Origin: Flavobacteriaceae bacterium | GTDB lineage: Bacteria > Bacteroidota > Bacteroidia > Flavobacteriales > Flavobacteriaceae | DNA: 64,000 bases | Direction: 5' to 3' | Assembly: GCA_025800395.1 (NCBI GenBank) | Contig: JAOXRU010000017.1 | Location: forward strand, 1-64,000 | The notes under the pieces: generated by a model | Database searches by the model: none | Told to the model about the DNA's origin: nothing | Seen by the model: the letters and a program-made list of their open reading frames with translations, nothing else | In this document: in pieces, positions 36,177-45,850 of the stretch | How positions within the stretch are numbered: position 1 is the stretch's first letter | Layout: every line of letters begins with the position of its first letter | Position numbers and translations under genes: made by a program

Positions 36177-37325
36177 ATGAAATTTCAAAACTTTCTTGTT
36201 TTGTGTCTGCTGATTAGCGCAAATGCCATGGCACAAAACGGTATCCCCAAACATGTATTAACAAAAGATAGTATAATAAATAGCTATACCAAATTAGGCT
36301 TAGGTGTGCATATAATAGATCGGTCTGGAAAAGACTTGGGTTTTTACGATAGTGACCAGTCATGGCACATTAATGGTTCTTCCTGGCGAGCGTCCTATGG
36401 AAAATACTATGACAACAACTTTGGTTTGGAGGTCGTAGGTAGCTTCGGTAGATTTACTGGAGTCAATGATGCATTGAACGACAAAACCTTTTTTGGATTG
36501 GATCTTCATGGGATATATAATTTGCAAGAGGATTTGGGTCTGAATCAATGGTTGGATCCTTTTTTAGGTCTTGGTGCAGGTTATTCTGAATTTGACAAAA
36601 TCGCCAAATTTTCTCTAAATACGACAGTTGGATTGCGATTGTGGATTACCCAAAGAATTGGAGTGGAATTGAGTACCAATGGTAAATGGGCAATAAATAA
36701 GGATGCTACCAACTATATGCAGCATGCGGCAGGTTTGGTGTATCGTTTTAAAATGAAAAAATCCTTGTCGGTCGAAGCGGAGGAGGCATTAGAAAAATTA
36801 AAAATCTTCGAAAAAGAGAACCGACGTAAGCATGATTCTATATCAGATTCTGAACGATTAGAAGCCTTAGAAGATATAGCGGAAGACGCGGCGGTTTTGG
36901 CGGCTGAAAAAGAAAAGGAAAAAGAAGCCTTGGCTAAAGAAACTAGAAGGAAAGATGAAATTAAAAAATCCATTACAAATAGCGGACTGGTGTATTTTGA
37001 GTTTGATGGAATCGAGCTCGATAAGGCTTCCAAAGATGTATTAGAGAAGCTTGCTAGGGTGCTGCAGAATCACCCGGAAGTTCAGTTGGGTGTTTTTGCC
37101 TATGCCGACAGTAGAGGTACCGATGCATACAATTTGGCTCTTAGCCAAAAGAGAGCACAGAAAGTAGCAAACTATTTGACGCAGCTTGGGATACCTTCGA
37201 ATAGAATCACTGCAAAAGGTAAAGGAGAAACAAGTATATTGAACGAATGTACAAATTCAGTAGCCTGCTCGGCTGCTGCACATAAAATTAACAGAAGAAC
37301 AGAATTTGTGGTGATACAATTCTAA
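36177..37325 (+). CDS. OmpA family outer membrane protein
   Basis: A 382-residue protein: signal peptide ending 'ANAMAQ', an N-terminal beta-barrel-like domain of about 170 residues, a charged coiled-coil linker rich in Glu, Lys and Ala (about residues 200-265), and a C-terminal OmpA peptidoglycan-binding domain. That domain includes 'YFEFDGIELDKASKDVLE', 'AYADSRGTDAYNLALSQKRA' and 'NRRTEFVV', with the Asp and Arg expected to bind diaminopimelate. It probably ties the outer membrane to the wall. It has a good promoter and ends 22 bases before the first MBOAT gene. Confidence 0.9.
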   Translation: MKFQNFLVLCLLISANAMAQNGIPKHVLTKDSIINSYTKLGLGVHIIDRSGKDLGFYDSDQSWHINGSSWRASYGKYYDNNFGLEVVGSFGRFTGVNDALNDKTFFGLDLHGIYNLQEDLGLNQWLDPFLGLGAGYSEFDKIAKFSLNTTVGLRLWITQRIGVELSTNGKWAINKDATNYMQHAAGLVYRFKMKKSLSVEAEEALEKLKIFEKENRRKHDSISDSERLEALEDIAEDAAVLAAEKEKEKEALAKETRRKDEIKKSITNSGLVYFEFDGIELDKASKDVLEKLARVLQNHPEVQLGVFAYADSRGTDAYNLALSQKRAQKVANYLTQLGIPSNRITAKGKGETSILNECTNSVACSAAAHKINRRTEFVVIQF

Positions 37326-37347
37326 TTCTTCAAAGACTAAACTAAGT

Positions 37348-38781
37348 ATGTTATTTAATTCCCTTGAATTTGCAATTTTTCTACCCTTGGTATTTGGGTT
37401 ATATTGGTTTTTGTTGCAAGGGCATCTGCGTATGCAGAATTTCCTGATTGTATTGGCGAGTTACCTTTTCTACGGATATTGGGACTGGCGTTTTCTGGGG
37501 CTGATTATTTTTAGTACAGTACTCGATTATACGGTTGGCGTGCTATTGGATAAAACGGAGGATACCTATAGGCGCAAACTATTGCTTTGGGTGAGTATAG
37601 TGGTAAATTTAGGTTTTTTAGGTTTCTTTAAATATTATAATTTCTTTGTAAATAGCTTTATTGATGCTTTTGCAAGTTTAGGAATTCATTTGGAAGGTAG
37701 TACCCTTAAGATCATTTTACCAGTAGGTATTAGCTTTTATACTTTTCAAACCTTATCCTATACAATAGATGTCTATCGCAAACAATTGAAACCAACCAAA
37801 GATTTTGTGGCATTCGCGGCTTTTGTTAGTTTCTTTCCACAGCTGGTAGCTGGCCCTATAGAACGCGCATCTCATTTGTTACCTCAATTTTATGTGAAAA
37901 GAAAATTTGATGTTACAAAAGCTAAAGACGGATTGCGTCAAATCTTGTGGGGCTTGTTTAAAAAAATAGTCATTGCAGATAATTTTGCTAAATACGCCAA
38001 TATCATTTTCAATGATTCGGATTCGTATAATGGTGCAACCTTATGGTTGGGAGTGATTTGTTTTGGTTTTCAAATTTATGGTGACTTTAGTGGCTATTCG
38101 GATATTGCTATCGGAACTGCGCGTTTGTTTGGTTTTGATCTTAAACAAAACTTTGCCTTCCCGTATTTCTCTAGAGATATAGCAGAATTTTGGAGAAGAT
38201 GGCATATTTCCTTATCGAGTTGGTTTAGAGATTATCTTTATATCCCATTGGGAGGAAGCCGTGGAGGACTCAATATGAAAATCCGCAATACCTTCATCAT
38301 TTTTGTGGTAAGTGGGTTTTGGCATGGTGCCAATTGGACCTATTTGATATGGGGGGCTTTGAATGCCATCTACTTTTTGCCCCTACTATTGTCAAAAACA
38401 AATCGTGTGCATACCGATTTGGTTGCCGAAGGCAAATGGTTTCCTTCTTGGAAAGAAATAGGAAAAATTTTGTGGACCAATATATTGGTGTTATTTGCTT
38501 GGGCATTTTTTAGAGCCAAAAATATGGAACATGCTTTACAATATACTTCGGATATGTTTTTGAAAATCGGTGAAGGCTTACCAGAAATTTGGCCACAAAC
38601 GGAGTTTATACTAGGAATTTCATTCTTGTTGGTGGAATGGATGGGAAGAAGTAGCAAATTTGGAATAGAGGCCATAGTGAGATTTCCTGCTTGGATGCGA
38701 TGGAGTTTCTATTTGGGAATCATTGTATTACTATTTGTATTTACAGGAGAAGAACAACAGTTTATATATTTTCAATTTTAG
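37348..38781 (+). CDS. MBOAT family O-acyltransferase 1 (AlgI-like)
   Basis: A 477-residue integral membrane protein with about ten hydrophobic segments. AlgI-type MBOAT proteins carry acyl groups, usually acetyl, across the inner membrane to a periplasmic transferase. Family marks are 'QLVAGPIERASHLLPQ', 'GDFSGYSDIAIG', 'RRWHISLSSWFRDYLYIPLGG' and 'GFWHGANWT' with the predicted catalytic His326. It begins 'MLFNSLEF' and ends 'FIYFQF', as do the other two MBOAT proteins of this locus. The gene for its presumed SGNH partner starts 4 bases after the stop. The acceptor is probably the polysaccharide made by genes downstream. Confidence 0.9.
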   Translation: MLFNSLEFAIFLPLVFGLYWFLLQGHLRMQNFLIVLASYLFYGYWDWRFLGLIIFSTVLDYTVGVLLDKTEDTYRRKLLLWVSIVVNLGFLGFFKYYNFFVNSFIDAFASLGIHLEGSTLKIILPVGISFYTFQTLSYTIDVYRKQLKPTKDFVAFAAFVSFFPQLVAGPIERASHLLPQFYVKRKFDVTKAKDGLRQILWGLFKKIVIADNFAKYANIIFNDSDSYNGATLWLGVICFGFQIYGDFSGYSDIAIGTARLFGFDLKQNFAFPYFSRDIAEFWRRWHISLSSWFRDYLYIPLGGSRGGLNMKIRNTFIIFVVSGFWHGANWTYLIWGALNAIYFLPLLLSKTNRVHTDLVAEGKWFPSWKEIGKILWTNILVLFAWAFFRAKNMEHALQYTSDMFLKIGEGLPEIWPQTEFILGISFLLVEWMGRSSKFGIEAIVRFPAWMRWSFYLGIIVLLFVFTGEEQQFIYFQF

Positions 38782-38784
38782 GTT

Positions 38785-39711
38785 ATGTCAGGATTTTTAA
38801 AGCGCCTTGTCGCATTTGTAATAGTGGGATTGCTTTTAGGGGAGATCGTATCTAGGGTTCTAGTGCTCAATTCGGATGTACCCAGAAGAGAAATAAACCA
38901 ATATGGTATCCAGTCTTATATCCCCAATCAGAAAGGAGATTTCAAGGGAGGTGCGCACCAATGGCAAATCAATCAGACTGGTTGGCCAGGACCGATGCCT
39001 GATAGTTTTGATAATGTGGTTACCATATTGGGAGATAGTTTTATAGAAAACTTTATGAGCCCAGATTCGCATCATCAAAATAGTTTGATGAAAAAGGAAT
39101 TTCCCAATTATAATTTTTATGAAGCTGCACGCTCTGGGGTGTCTTTTATAGAGGCAATGGAGATAAGTAAACAATTGGATAGCTTGCAACCGAAAATGCA
39201 AATCATTCACTTGCACGACTCTGATTTGAGAGAGAGTATAGTGCAAATACAAGCCCTGTCGGATATCACTCAAGTTGATTTGGAATCACAAAAAATTGTA
39301 TTCGGTGAGATGAAACGACCTGGTTTAAAATTGGTTTTGTATAATTGGAAATTTGCATACTATTTGTTTAATCGTTTTTCTCCCAGTTTTATTCGGATGA
39401 TACATCCCAAACCAAAAGAAGCAGAGAATAAAAAAGTATCAGACCCCGATTTTTTACCACAGTATGAAGCTTTGTTTCGCTATACCAAATCCAATTATAA
39501 AATAGCGGATAAACTCTTGGTGTTTCGACCCGAATCGGATTCAAAAATTGTGGATTTGGCAACAAGAATGGGCTTTCGTACCATATGGTTGGATTCCAAA
39601 GGAGACCCATCATGGACATTTGACTACGATCACCATTGGACTAGTTTTGGGCATGAAAGAGTAGCATTGCAGCTTTCTAATGAAATAAAAAAGAGAAAGT
39701 TATTAAACTAA
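38785..39711 (+). CDS. SGNH-type acyltransferase/esterase 1, partner of MBOAT 1
   Basis: A 308-residue protein with one N-terminal membrane anchor ('LVAFVIVGLLLGEIV') and a periplasmic SGNH-like domain. Block I is 'ILGDSFIENF' with the nucleophile predicted at Ser85. The catalytic Asp-His pair lies near the C-terminus in 'DHHWTSFGHER', resembling the D-x-x-H block of AlgJ/AlgX and PatB-like proteins. In such systems the MBOAT protein supplies the acetyl group and the SGNH protein attaches it to the glycan. It overlaps no gene but follows MBOAT 1 by 3 bases. A 116-base gap with a promoter candidate separates it from the second pair. Confidence 0.78.
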   Translation: MSGFLKRLVAFVIVGLLLGEIVSRVLVLNSDVPRREINQYGIQSYIPNQKGDFKGGAHQWQINQTGWPGPMPDSFDNVVTILGDSFIENFMSPDSHHQNSLMKKEFPNYNFYEAARSGVSFIEAMEISKQLDSLQPKMQIIHLHDSDLRESIVQIQALSDITQVDLESQKIVFGEMKRPGLKLVLYNWKFAYYLFNRFSPSFIRMIHPKPKEAENKKVSDPDFLPQYEALFRYTKSNYKIADKLLVFRPESDSKIVDLATRMGFRTIWLDSKGDPSWTFDYDHHWTSFGHERVALQLSNEIKKRKLLN

Positions 39712-39754
39712 ATATAGAATTTTATCTAAACTAAAAAACAATTGATCGAATTTA

Positions 39755-39786
39755 GTTGCTGTAGCTTCTGCAAGCAGATAGATTTG
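39755..39786 (+). promoter_or_regulatory. Candidate promoter before MBOAT 2
   Basis: GTTG at 39755-39758, a 20-base spacer and TAGATTTG at 39779-39786 resemble the Bacteroidota promoter, with an imperfect -33 box. The leader to the ATG at 39828 would be about 35 bases. A second TAnnTTTG (TAAATTTG) at 39795-39802 lacks a -33 box. This would let the second MBOAT/SGNH pair be expressed separately from the first. Confidence 0.45.
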
Positions 39787-39827
39787 TAAGGAACTAAATT
39801 TGAATTTAACCGATTAAACTACTTTTC

Positions 39828-41282
39828 ATGACCTTTAATAGTATAGAATTTTTTATATTTCTACCTGTAGTATTTGTCTTGTATTGGTTTGTTTTTCAAA
39901 GAAAACTTATCGCACAAAACACTTTGGTGTTGGTGGCAAGTTACTTTTTCTACGGTTTGTGGGATTGGCGGTTTCTTTTTTTGATTTTAGCCAGTACTAT
40001 AGTAGATTACTTTGTAGGAATAGAGTTAAAGAAACACGAAGATGACCGCAGGCGTCAAAAGTTTTGGCTTTGGTTGAGTATCCTTTTCAATGTATCTGTT
40101 TTAGGCTTTTTTAAGTATTATAATTTCTTTGCAGATTCGTTTATCGATATGATACATTTGTTTGGATACGATCTGAGCAAAAGCTGGACATTGAATATTA
40201 TCCTACCTGTTGGTATTTCATTTTATACCTTCCAGACGATGTCGTATTCTTTGGATATCTATTATAAACGTCTAGAACCATGCAAGGACTTTTTGTCTTT
40301 TGCTGCCTTCGTTTCCTTTTTTCCCCAATTGGTAGCAGGGCCTATTGAAAGAGCATCTAATTTGTTGCCACAGATTACCAAAACAAGAACTTTCGATCCT
40401 TTACAGTTTAAACAAGGATTGAAACTCATCTTATGGGGATTGTTTAAGAAAATGGTAATCGCAGATGGTATTGCGCCAATGGTGGATGATATTTTTGCCA
40501 ATTATAACGATTATTCGGCTACAACACTGATATTGGGAGCTACTTTATTTAGTTTTCAGGTTTATGGAGATTTTAGTGGTTATAGTGATATAGCAATTGG
40601 AACTTCTAAATTATTTGGTTTTGAATTGATGTCAAATTTCAAATTTCCAAATTTTGCAAGAAATGTTGCCGAATATTGGAATCGTTGGCATATTTCGCTA
40701 TCTACTTGGTGGCGACATTATTTGTATATCCCTTTGGGAGGGTCTCGAGAGGGAAAATGGAAAGCAGTTCGCAATATCACTATCATTTTCTTGGTAAGTG
40801 GATTTTGGCATGGAGCCAACTGGACCTTTATCTTTTGGGGTGCTTTTCATGCCGTAGTGTTTATTCCTGTATTTTTGATGGGGAGAAATACCATTTATAA
40901 AAATAATATCGTTGGAGAAAACACTTTGTTTCCTTCTTTTATAGAAATACTGCAATTGTTTTGGACTTTTAGTTTGATTACTTTTTCGCGTATCTTCTTT
41001 AGATCTCCATCACTAACCGCCTCTTTTGAGTTTATAGAAAAAATGTTTACCGATTTGCGTTATGAGCCCTATGTACACCCTATGGGATACCGTATGGCCG
41101 ACTACTTTATTTTATTGGCATTGTTTGTATTGTATGAGTACCGTATTCGGAAAGATGAACGCAATCCGTTTAAATTCAAATCCAGAGTGGTTCGTTTCTT
41201 TTTGTACACCATTATCATTTTTGCTATCTTATTGTTTTTTGATAGTGGAATCGATCGTTCATTTATTTACTTCCAATTCTAA
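39828..41282 (+). CDS. MBOAT family O-acyltransferase 2 (AlgI-like)
   Basis: A 484-residue multi-pass membrane protein closely resembling MBOAT 1: it starts 'MTFNSIEF', carries 'QLVAGPIERASNLLPQ', 'GDFSGYSDIAIG', 'NRWHISLSTWWRHYLYIPLGG' and 'GFWHGANWT' (predicted catalytic His328), and ends 'FIYFQF'. The differences from MBOAT 1 are spread along the whole length, so this is not a very recent duplicate. It has its own SGNH partner 5 bases downstream, which suggests a different acceptor position or acyl donor. A promoter candidate lies in the gap before it. Confidence 0.9.
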   Translation: MTFNSIEFFIFLPVVFVLYWFVFQRKLIAQNTLVLVASYFFYGLWDWRFLFLILASTIVDYFVGIELKKHEDDRRRQKFWLWLSILFNVSVLGFFKYYNFFADSFIDMIHLFGYDLSKSWTLNIILPVGISFYTFQTMSYSLDIYYKRLEPCKDFLSFAAFVSFFPQLVAGPIERASNLLPQITKTRTFDPLQFKQGLKLILWGLFKKMVIADGIAPMVDDIFANYNDYSATTLILGATLFSFQVYGDFSGYSDIAIGTSKLFGFELMSNFKFPNFARNVAEYWNRWHISLSTWWRHYLYIPLGGSREGKWKAVRNITIIFLVSGFWHGANWTFIFWGAFHAVVFIPVFLMGRNTIYKNNIVGENTLFPSFIEILQLFWTFSLITFSRIFFRSPSLTASFEFIEKMFTDLRYEPYVHPMGYRMADYFILLALFVLYEYRIRKDERNPFKFKSRVVRFFLYTIIIFAILLFFDSGIDRSFIYFQF

Positions 41283-41287
41283 TCGTT

Positions 41288-42229
41288 ATGTTTCAGATAT
41301 TAAAAAAAATGGTTTTGTATGCAGTACTTATATTTTTGGTACTGGAAGCTTTGGTACGTATATTTCATTTGTATGATGACGAACCCACTTGGTATTTAGA
41401 CAAAAAAGACAACACCTATAAATGGGTACCAGGACAAGAAGGATATGCCGTATATGGTAATAGAAGACAGAGTTTTACCAAATATCATATCAATACAGAA
41501 GGCTATAACTCCTATCGAGATTTTGCGCCAACAGAGGACAAAGTGGAAGTAGCTATAATGGGAGATAGTTTTATAGAAGGATTTCATCAAAATTACTTCA
41601 ATTCCATTGGTAAAAAAATAGAGAGTAAATTGCCGCATTTGGAAGTATATGAGTATGGACATTCTTCATTTGATTTTGCAGATCAAGCGTATTTGGTATA
41701 CAGCAATAAGGAAGTGTTTAAAAAAGTAGACCATTTGATATTTGAAATAAAATTTAGAAATGATTTTCAACGCAGCGAATACAGTGTTGCTCCACGTACG
41801 GTAGTATTCCCACTATTGCGCAAGTCCAAGTTGCTAAAATACATGTTGGATATTGGTATGGTAGATCCGGTGAAGAAAACCCTGAGAAAACTCAATATAG
41901 TAGGACAGGTACCTTATTCTCCTCCAAAAGATATCCAAGATTTGGATAGCTTATATTTGTCTAACTTTAAGAAATTGCACAAGATGTACGAAATCGATAA
42001 AAGTAAATCTTGCTTTTTGCTCGATTCTCGACAGACTGCCCAGATCTTTTTGGACTATTTAGATGAAGAAGGTATCGCCTATATCGATTACGGAAAGGTA
42101 TTTGAGGAAAATAAAAAACGACCAACTACCTTGGTATACGATAGACATTGGAACAATTACGGAAGACAATTGGTTGCCAATGAGATTTATAAATACTTGG
42201 AAGCTTGTCAATGTGCATATTCTAAGTAA
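41288..42229 (+). CDS. SGNH-type acyltransferase/esterase 2, partner of MBOAT 2
   Basis: A 313-residue protein with one N-terminal membrane segment ('MVLYAVLIFLVLEALV') and a periplasmic SGNH-like domain. 'IMGDSFIEGF' gives the nucleophile Ser94; 'YDRHWNNYGRQ' near the C-terminus provides the Asp-His pair. It is related to the first SGNH protein in layout and in both motif blocks, though the middle parts differ strongly. It probably completes acyl transfer begun by MBOAT 2. The GNAT gene begins 35 bases later on the same strand. Confidence 0.78.
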   Translation: MFQILKKMVLYAVLIFLVLEALVRIFHLYDDEPTWYLDKKDNTYKWVPGQEGYAVYGNRRQSFTKYHINTEGYNSYRDFAPTEDKVEVAIMGDSFIEGFHQNYFNSIGKKIESKLPHLEVYEYGHSSFDFADQAYLVYSNKEVFKKVDHLIFEIKFRNDFQRSEYSVAPRTVVFPLLRKSKLLKYMLDIGMVDPVKKTLRKLNIVGQVPYSPPKDIQDLDSLYLSNFKKLHKMYEIDKSKSCFLLDSRQTAQIFLDYLDEEGIAYIDYGKVFEENKKRPTTLVYDRHWNNYGRQLVANEIYKYLEACQCAYSK

Positions 42230-42264
42230 ACCTAGTTTAAAGAGAACCACTACTAAGAAAAAAA

Positions 42265-43509
42265 ATGAAACCCATGTATCCCTTTATTGAAAAAGAGTTT
42301 ACCAACACCTGGATGCAATATTTTGCACAACAAAAAAAAGCACATTTTTTTGAGTCCATATCCCCATTGGGATTTATAAAAAGCCGCATCCCTTTTTTGT
42401 ATTATAATATTGGCAAAAACATCACCAATGGGTTGTATTACGAACTAAATTCAGAGGCTAAAGATTACAAAAACAAGGTGTTTTTGATGTACGATATTAT
42501 TCGATATGCGGGCATACCCCATTCGGATATGGATAACAAAGATTTTGGAATTAAAAATATAGATCAATACAAAGGTTATTTAACACGTTTAACTGATTAT
42601 GCGGATTATGAGGCATTTGTGAATGACCATTATTCCCGTTCGACCCGTATGAAATTGCGAAAGAACCTGAGGAAGTTGGAAACCAATTTTCCGATAGAAT
42701 ATGAGGAATTGTATGGCCCTGTAGACGAAAACAAATACCACAAGGTGATGGATCGTCTGTATTATTTGATTGAAAATAGATTCGACGATTTGGGTGTAGA
42801 CAATGATATATTGCATAAAAGGGACTATTATCGCGTACTATTTTTAAAGATGGTGCAGGAAAAAAAAGCCATTATTCATTTGATAAAGCACGGCGATCGA
42901 CCAATTTCGATATGTCTTTCTTTTTTGACAAAAGATGTCATGTTTTTTGCAATCAACACATTTGATACCAATTATAGAAGATACAATTTGGGACATTTGT
43001 CGATTATCAATTTGATGAAATGGTGTTTTAACAATGACATCCAAGTGTTGGACTATTCCAAGGGAACTTACGAGTACAAATTGCGATGGAGAAACGAAGA
43101 ATACTGTTTTGAAAATCATATCGTATACGACAAGCACTCTATTGGTAGTACCATAGTGGCCAATGTTTTGTATTATTATTACCGCTTTAAGCAATATTTG
43201 CGCGATTTAAAAATAAATGAAACCTATGTAAAGTTGAGATATCGTTTGTTTCACCTCAATAGAAAACCAAAAGAAGTGAAACGCTTTGCTTTTGAAAAGA
43301 TGTCTGATGCGCAAATTGACAAACAATATTATAAGGAGTTGGAGCAAAATAGCGAAGCTTTTCAGGCGATGCAAGCTACTATCAATGATTTGATATATAG
43401 CAAGCCACAACCAGTGAAGGAGGTAACACTCATGAAACATCAGGAGAAAGAAGAATATTTGGTCTTGGGAAAGGATTTGCAAACCAAAGTAATGGTGGAC
43501 TCGCAATAG
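42265..43509 (+). CDS. GNAT/FemAB-like acyltransferase 1 (Acetyltransf_6 type)
   Basis: A 414-residue soluble protein. The central and C-terminal part fits the GNAT-like Acetyltransf_6 (BioF2-like) fold often found in polysaccharide loci. 'RRYNLGHLSIINLMKW' is the acyl-CoA binding helix region and 'DYSKGTYEYKLRW' follows. It is a paralogue of the protein at 44570, sharing 'NIGKNITNG', 'QYKGYL', 'DYSKGTY' and 'FENH' blocks in the same order. The two flank a deacetylase gene. They may acylate amino sugars or transfer an amino acid; neither donor nor acceptor can be told from the sequence. Confidence 0.68.
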   Translation: MKPMYPFIEKEFTNTWMQYFAQQKKAHFFESISPLGFIKSRIPFLYYNIGKNITNGLYYELNSEAKDYKNKVFLMYDIIRYAGIPHSDMDNKDFGIKNIDQYKGYLTRLTDYADYEAFVNDHYSRSTRMKLRKNLRKLETNFPIEYEELYGPVDENKYHKVMDRLYYLIENRFDDLGVDNDILHKRDYYRVLFLKMVQEKKAIIHLIKHGDRPISICLSFLTKDVMFFAINTFDTNYRRYNLGHLSIINLMKWCFNNDIQVLDYSKGTYEYKLRWRNEEYCFENHIVYDKHSIGSTIVANVLYYYYRFKQYLRDLKINETYVKLRYRLFHLNRKPKEVKRFAFEKMSDAQIDKQYYKELEQNSEAFQAMQATINDLIYSKPQPVKEVTLMKHQEKEEYLVLGKDLQTKVMVDSQ

Positions 43510-43533
43510 GAAAATAAAAACGAAATATCAATA

Positions 43534-44508
43534 ATGAAAGAAAATGAAGGTGGCAGTTTTGTGATCTCACTCGATTTTGAGTTGATGTGGGGTGTACGAG
43601 ATAAGCGGTGTATTGCTAGTTATGGAAAAGCTCTGGAAAAAGTACAAAAAATAGTTCCAGAGACCTTGGCATTATTCGAAAACTATGGTATTCATGCTAC
43701 TTGGGCAACGGTAGGCATGTTGTTTTGTAAAGACAAACAATCTTTGTTGGCTAGTTTTCCCAAAGAAAAACCAAGCTATGACGATCACAACTTGTCGCCA
43801 TATGCTACTGCAGAAGCATTGGATGATTCTCAAGCACCCTATTATTTTGCACCAAATTTGCTGGAACAGATCAAACAAATAGCAGGACAGGAGATAGGTA
43901 CCCATACCTATTCCCATTATTATTGTATGGAAAGCGGTCAAACAAAAGACCAATTTGAACAAGATCTAGACAGTGCCATAGCTGTAGCCCAGCATTGTCA
44001 AAATCTCCATACCCATTCTATAGTATTCCCAAGAAATCAGGTCAATACAGAATATTTACAAAGCTGTGCAAAAAGAGGGTTGGTCGCTTATAGAGGAACA
44101 GAGAAATCTTGGTTTAATAGTGCAGAAAGTGATGGAGCAACCAGCCTGTGGAAAAAAATCAATCGTACTTTGGATTGTTACATCAATATAGGTGGACATC
44201 ATACATATGAAACCCATGAAATGAGATCGGATGGAATACACAATATAGCATCTAGTCGATTTTTACGACCATATAATCAGAAATTTAGTTTTTTTGAGCC
44301 CCTGAAAGTACAAAGAATCAAAAAAAGCATGTTATTTGCAGCCAGAAATAATCAATTGTTTCATCTGTGGTGGCATCCCCATAATTTTGGAAACAACACT
44401 GAGAAAAATTTTGAAAACTTAACAAATATTTTACAGTATTATAGGTATTTGCAGTCTAAGTTTGGAATGCAAAGCAAAACTATGCAAGAGGCTGCCAATT
44501 CTTTGTAG
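43534..44508 (+). CDS. NodB-type polysaccharide deacetylase
   Basis: A 324-residue soluble protein of the NodB (carbohydrate esterase 4-like) homology group. 'VISLDFELMWG' stands in place of the T-F-D-D motif and carries the metal-binding Asp, and 'IGTHTYSHYYC' provides the H-x-x-x-H metal ligands. 'VFPRNQ' corresponds to the motif 3 Arg. No signal peptide is visible, so it may act on a cytosolic lipid-linked or nucleotide-linked sugar before export. Between two GNAT-type acyltransferases it could open an amino group that one of them then re-acylates. Substrate is inferred. Confidence 0.8.
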   Translation: MKENEGGSFVISLDFELMWGVRDKRCIASYGKALEKVQKIVPETLALFENYGIHATWATVGMLFCKDKQSLLASFPKEKPSYDDHNLSPYATAEALDDSQAPYYFAPNLLEQIKQIAGQEIGTHTYSHYYCMESGQTKDQFEQDLDSAIAVAQHCQNLHTHSIVFPRNQVNTEYLQSCAKRGLVAYRGTEKSWFNSAESDGATSLWKKINRTLDCYINIGGHHTYETHEMRSDGIHNIASSRFLRPYNQKFSFFEPLKVQRIKKSMLFAARNNQLFHLWWHPHNFGNNTEKNFENLTNILQYYRYLQSKFGMQSKTMQEAANSL

Positions 44509-44569
44509 GGAGGAAAAAAGCAGCTAAGTATAGCAAATAATTAACATAAAAACCAGATCCTTTCACCTA

Positions 44570-45850
44570 GTGCAAGGAACAAAAGTTTCAGGATTGACTA
44601 AAATCAATATTAAACCAAACATACGTAGGCATCCATTTTATAGAAAGGAATTTATAAAAGTATGGAGCGACTATTTTTTAAAAAAGAACCAAGAACCATT
44701 GTCATTTAGATCTTTGGGGCCTTTGCACTTTTTTAAACATTCGAAATTATCCTTGTATACCAATATCGGGAAAAATATTACTAATGGAAATATCTATCAG
44801 ATAGATCCAGAGGCGACGGACTATAGCGGGAAGAGTTTTCTGTTGTATGATATACCTTCCTATCTTCAAAAAGAACCAGAGCGCAAACACCAGCGTTTGG
44901 CTATTAAAAAAATACCGCAATATAAAGGGTATTTATCCGATTTGGATGGATTCGATAGTCTGGATGCTTTTATGCAACACAAGTTTTCGGCCAAAAGCCG
45001 AAACAATATTCGTAAATGGCGAAAAAAACTCTATAATAATTTTGAGATTGACTTCAAGGTTTATAGGCAAGAAGTAGACGAAACAACCTACCATAAGATG
45101 TTTGATGCCTTACTTGATCTTATACAAAAACGTTGGGGCGAATTGGGCATGCAAAACGATATAGTGGTAAACAAAGCTTATTATAGAGACTTGGGTTATA
45201 GCATGATTAAAGAAGGAAGCGCAGCCCTCTATGTTTTATCTGACAATGGTAAACCAATCGCTATATCGTTGAGCTTTTTATCCGAAACGGAATTGTTTTT
45301 TGCAATCACGACTTTTGATACAGATTTTCGTAGATATAATTTAGGTCATATGCTGATTATGCATATGTTGGAATGGTGTATAGAAAACAATATAAGAATT
45401 TTTGATTATTCAAAAGGCACCTATGACTATAAAATTCGCTGGGCAACCAAAGAATATGTGTTTGAAAACCACCTGATTTATGATACCAAGAAAATACGAT
45501 CGATATTGGTTTCCAGAGTTCTTTTTTATATGTTTTCTTTTAAACAGTTTTTGAGAGAGAAGGAGGTGAATTTGTTGTTTTCCCGACTGAAATACTATCT
45601 CAAAAATGAAAAACCGAAAAAGGAGCAAATCCTTACCCAAAAAATGGATGAAGAATGGATGCTAAAACTGCAACTCGAAGAAATTCCGTACACGCATAGA
45701 GAATATGATTTGTTACGTGGTTTGATTTTTGACCTCATTTTTTCCAAGCCACAGGCAGCTGTAAATGTAAAATTATATCGCCAAAAAGACAAGTTAGATT
45801 CCTATGTTATTTCTGGAAAAGATTTGTGTGTGAGCGTTCAAATTCAATAG
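44570..45850 (+). CDS. GNAT/FemAB-like acyltransferase 2 (Acetyltransf_6 type)
   Basis: A 426-residue paralogue of the protein at 42265. Shared blocks include 'NIGKNITNG', 'QYKGYL', 'RRYNLGHMLIMHMLEW', 'DYSKGTYDYKIRW' and 'YVFENHLIYD'. The track start is a GTG at 44570; a TTG at 44594 is an alternative, and alignment with the paralogue suggests conserved sequence begins only at 'RRHPFYRKEF', near residue 19. No ATG is available near there. The C-terminal ends of both proteins carry a stretch 'FSKPQ' or 'YSKPQ' followed by Val/Leu-rich sequence. Function is as uncertain as for its relative. Confidence 0.66.
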   Translation: MQGTKVSGLTKINIKPNIRRHPFYRKEFIKVWSDYFLKKNQEPLSFRSLGPLHFFKHSKLSLYTNIGKNITNGNIYQIDPEATDYSGKSFLLYDIPSYLQKEPERKHQRLAIKKIPQYKGYLSDLDGFDSLDAFMQHKFSAKSRNNIRKWRKKLYNNFEIDFKVYRQEVDETTYHKMFDALLDLIQKRWGELGMQNDIVVNKAYYRDLGYSMIKEGSAALYVLSDNGKPIAISLSFLSETELFFAITTFDTDFRRYNLGHMLIMHMLEWCIENNIRIFDYSKGTYDYKIRWATKEYVFENHLIYDTKKIRSILVSRVLFYMFSFKQFLREKEVNLLFSRLKYYLKNEKPKKEQILTQKMDEEWMLKLQLEEIPYTHREYDLLRGLIFDLIFSKPQAAVNVKLYRQKDKLDSYVISGKDLCVSVQIQ

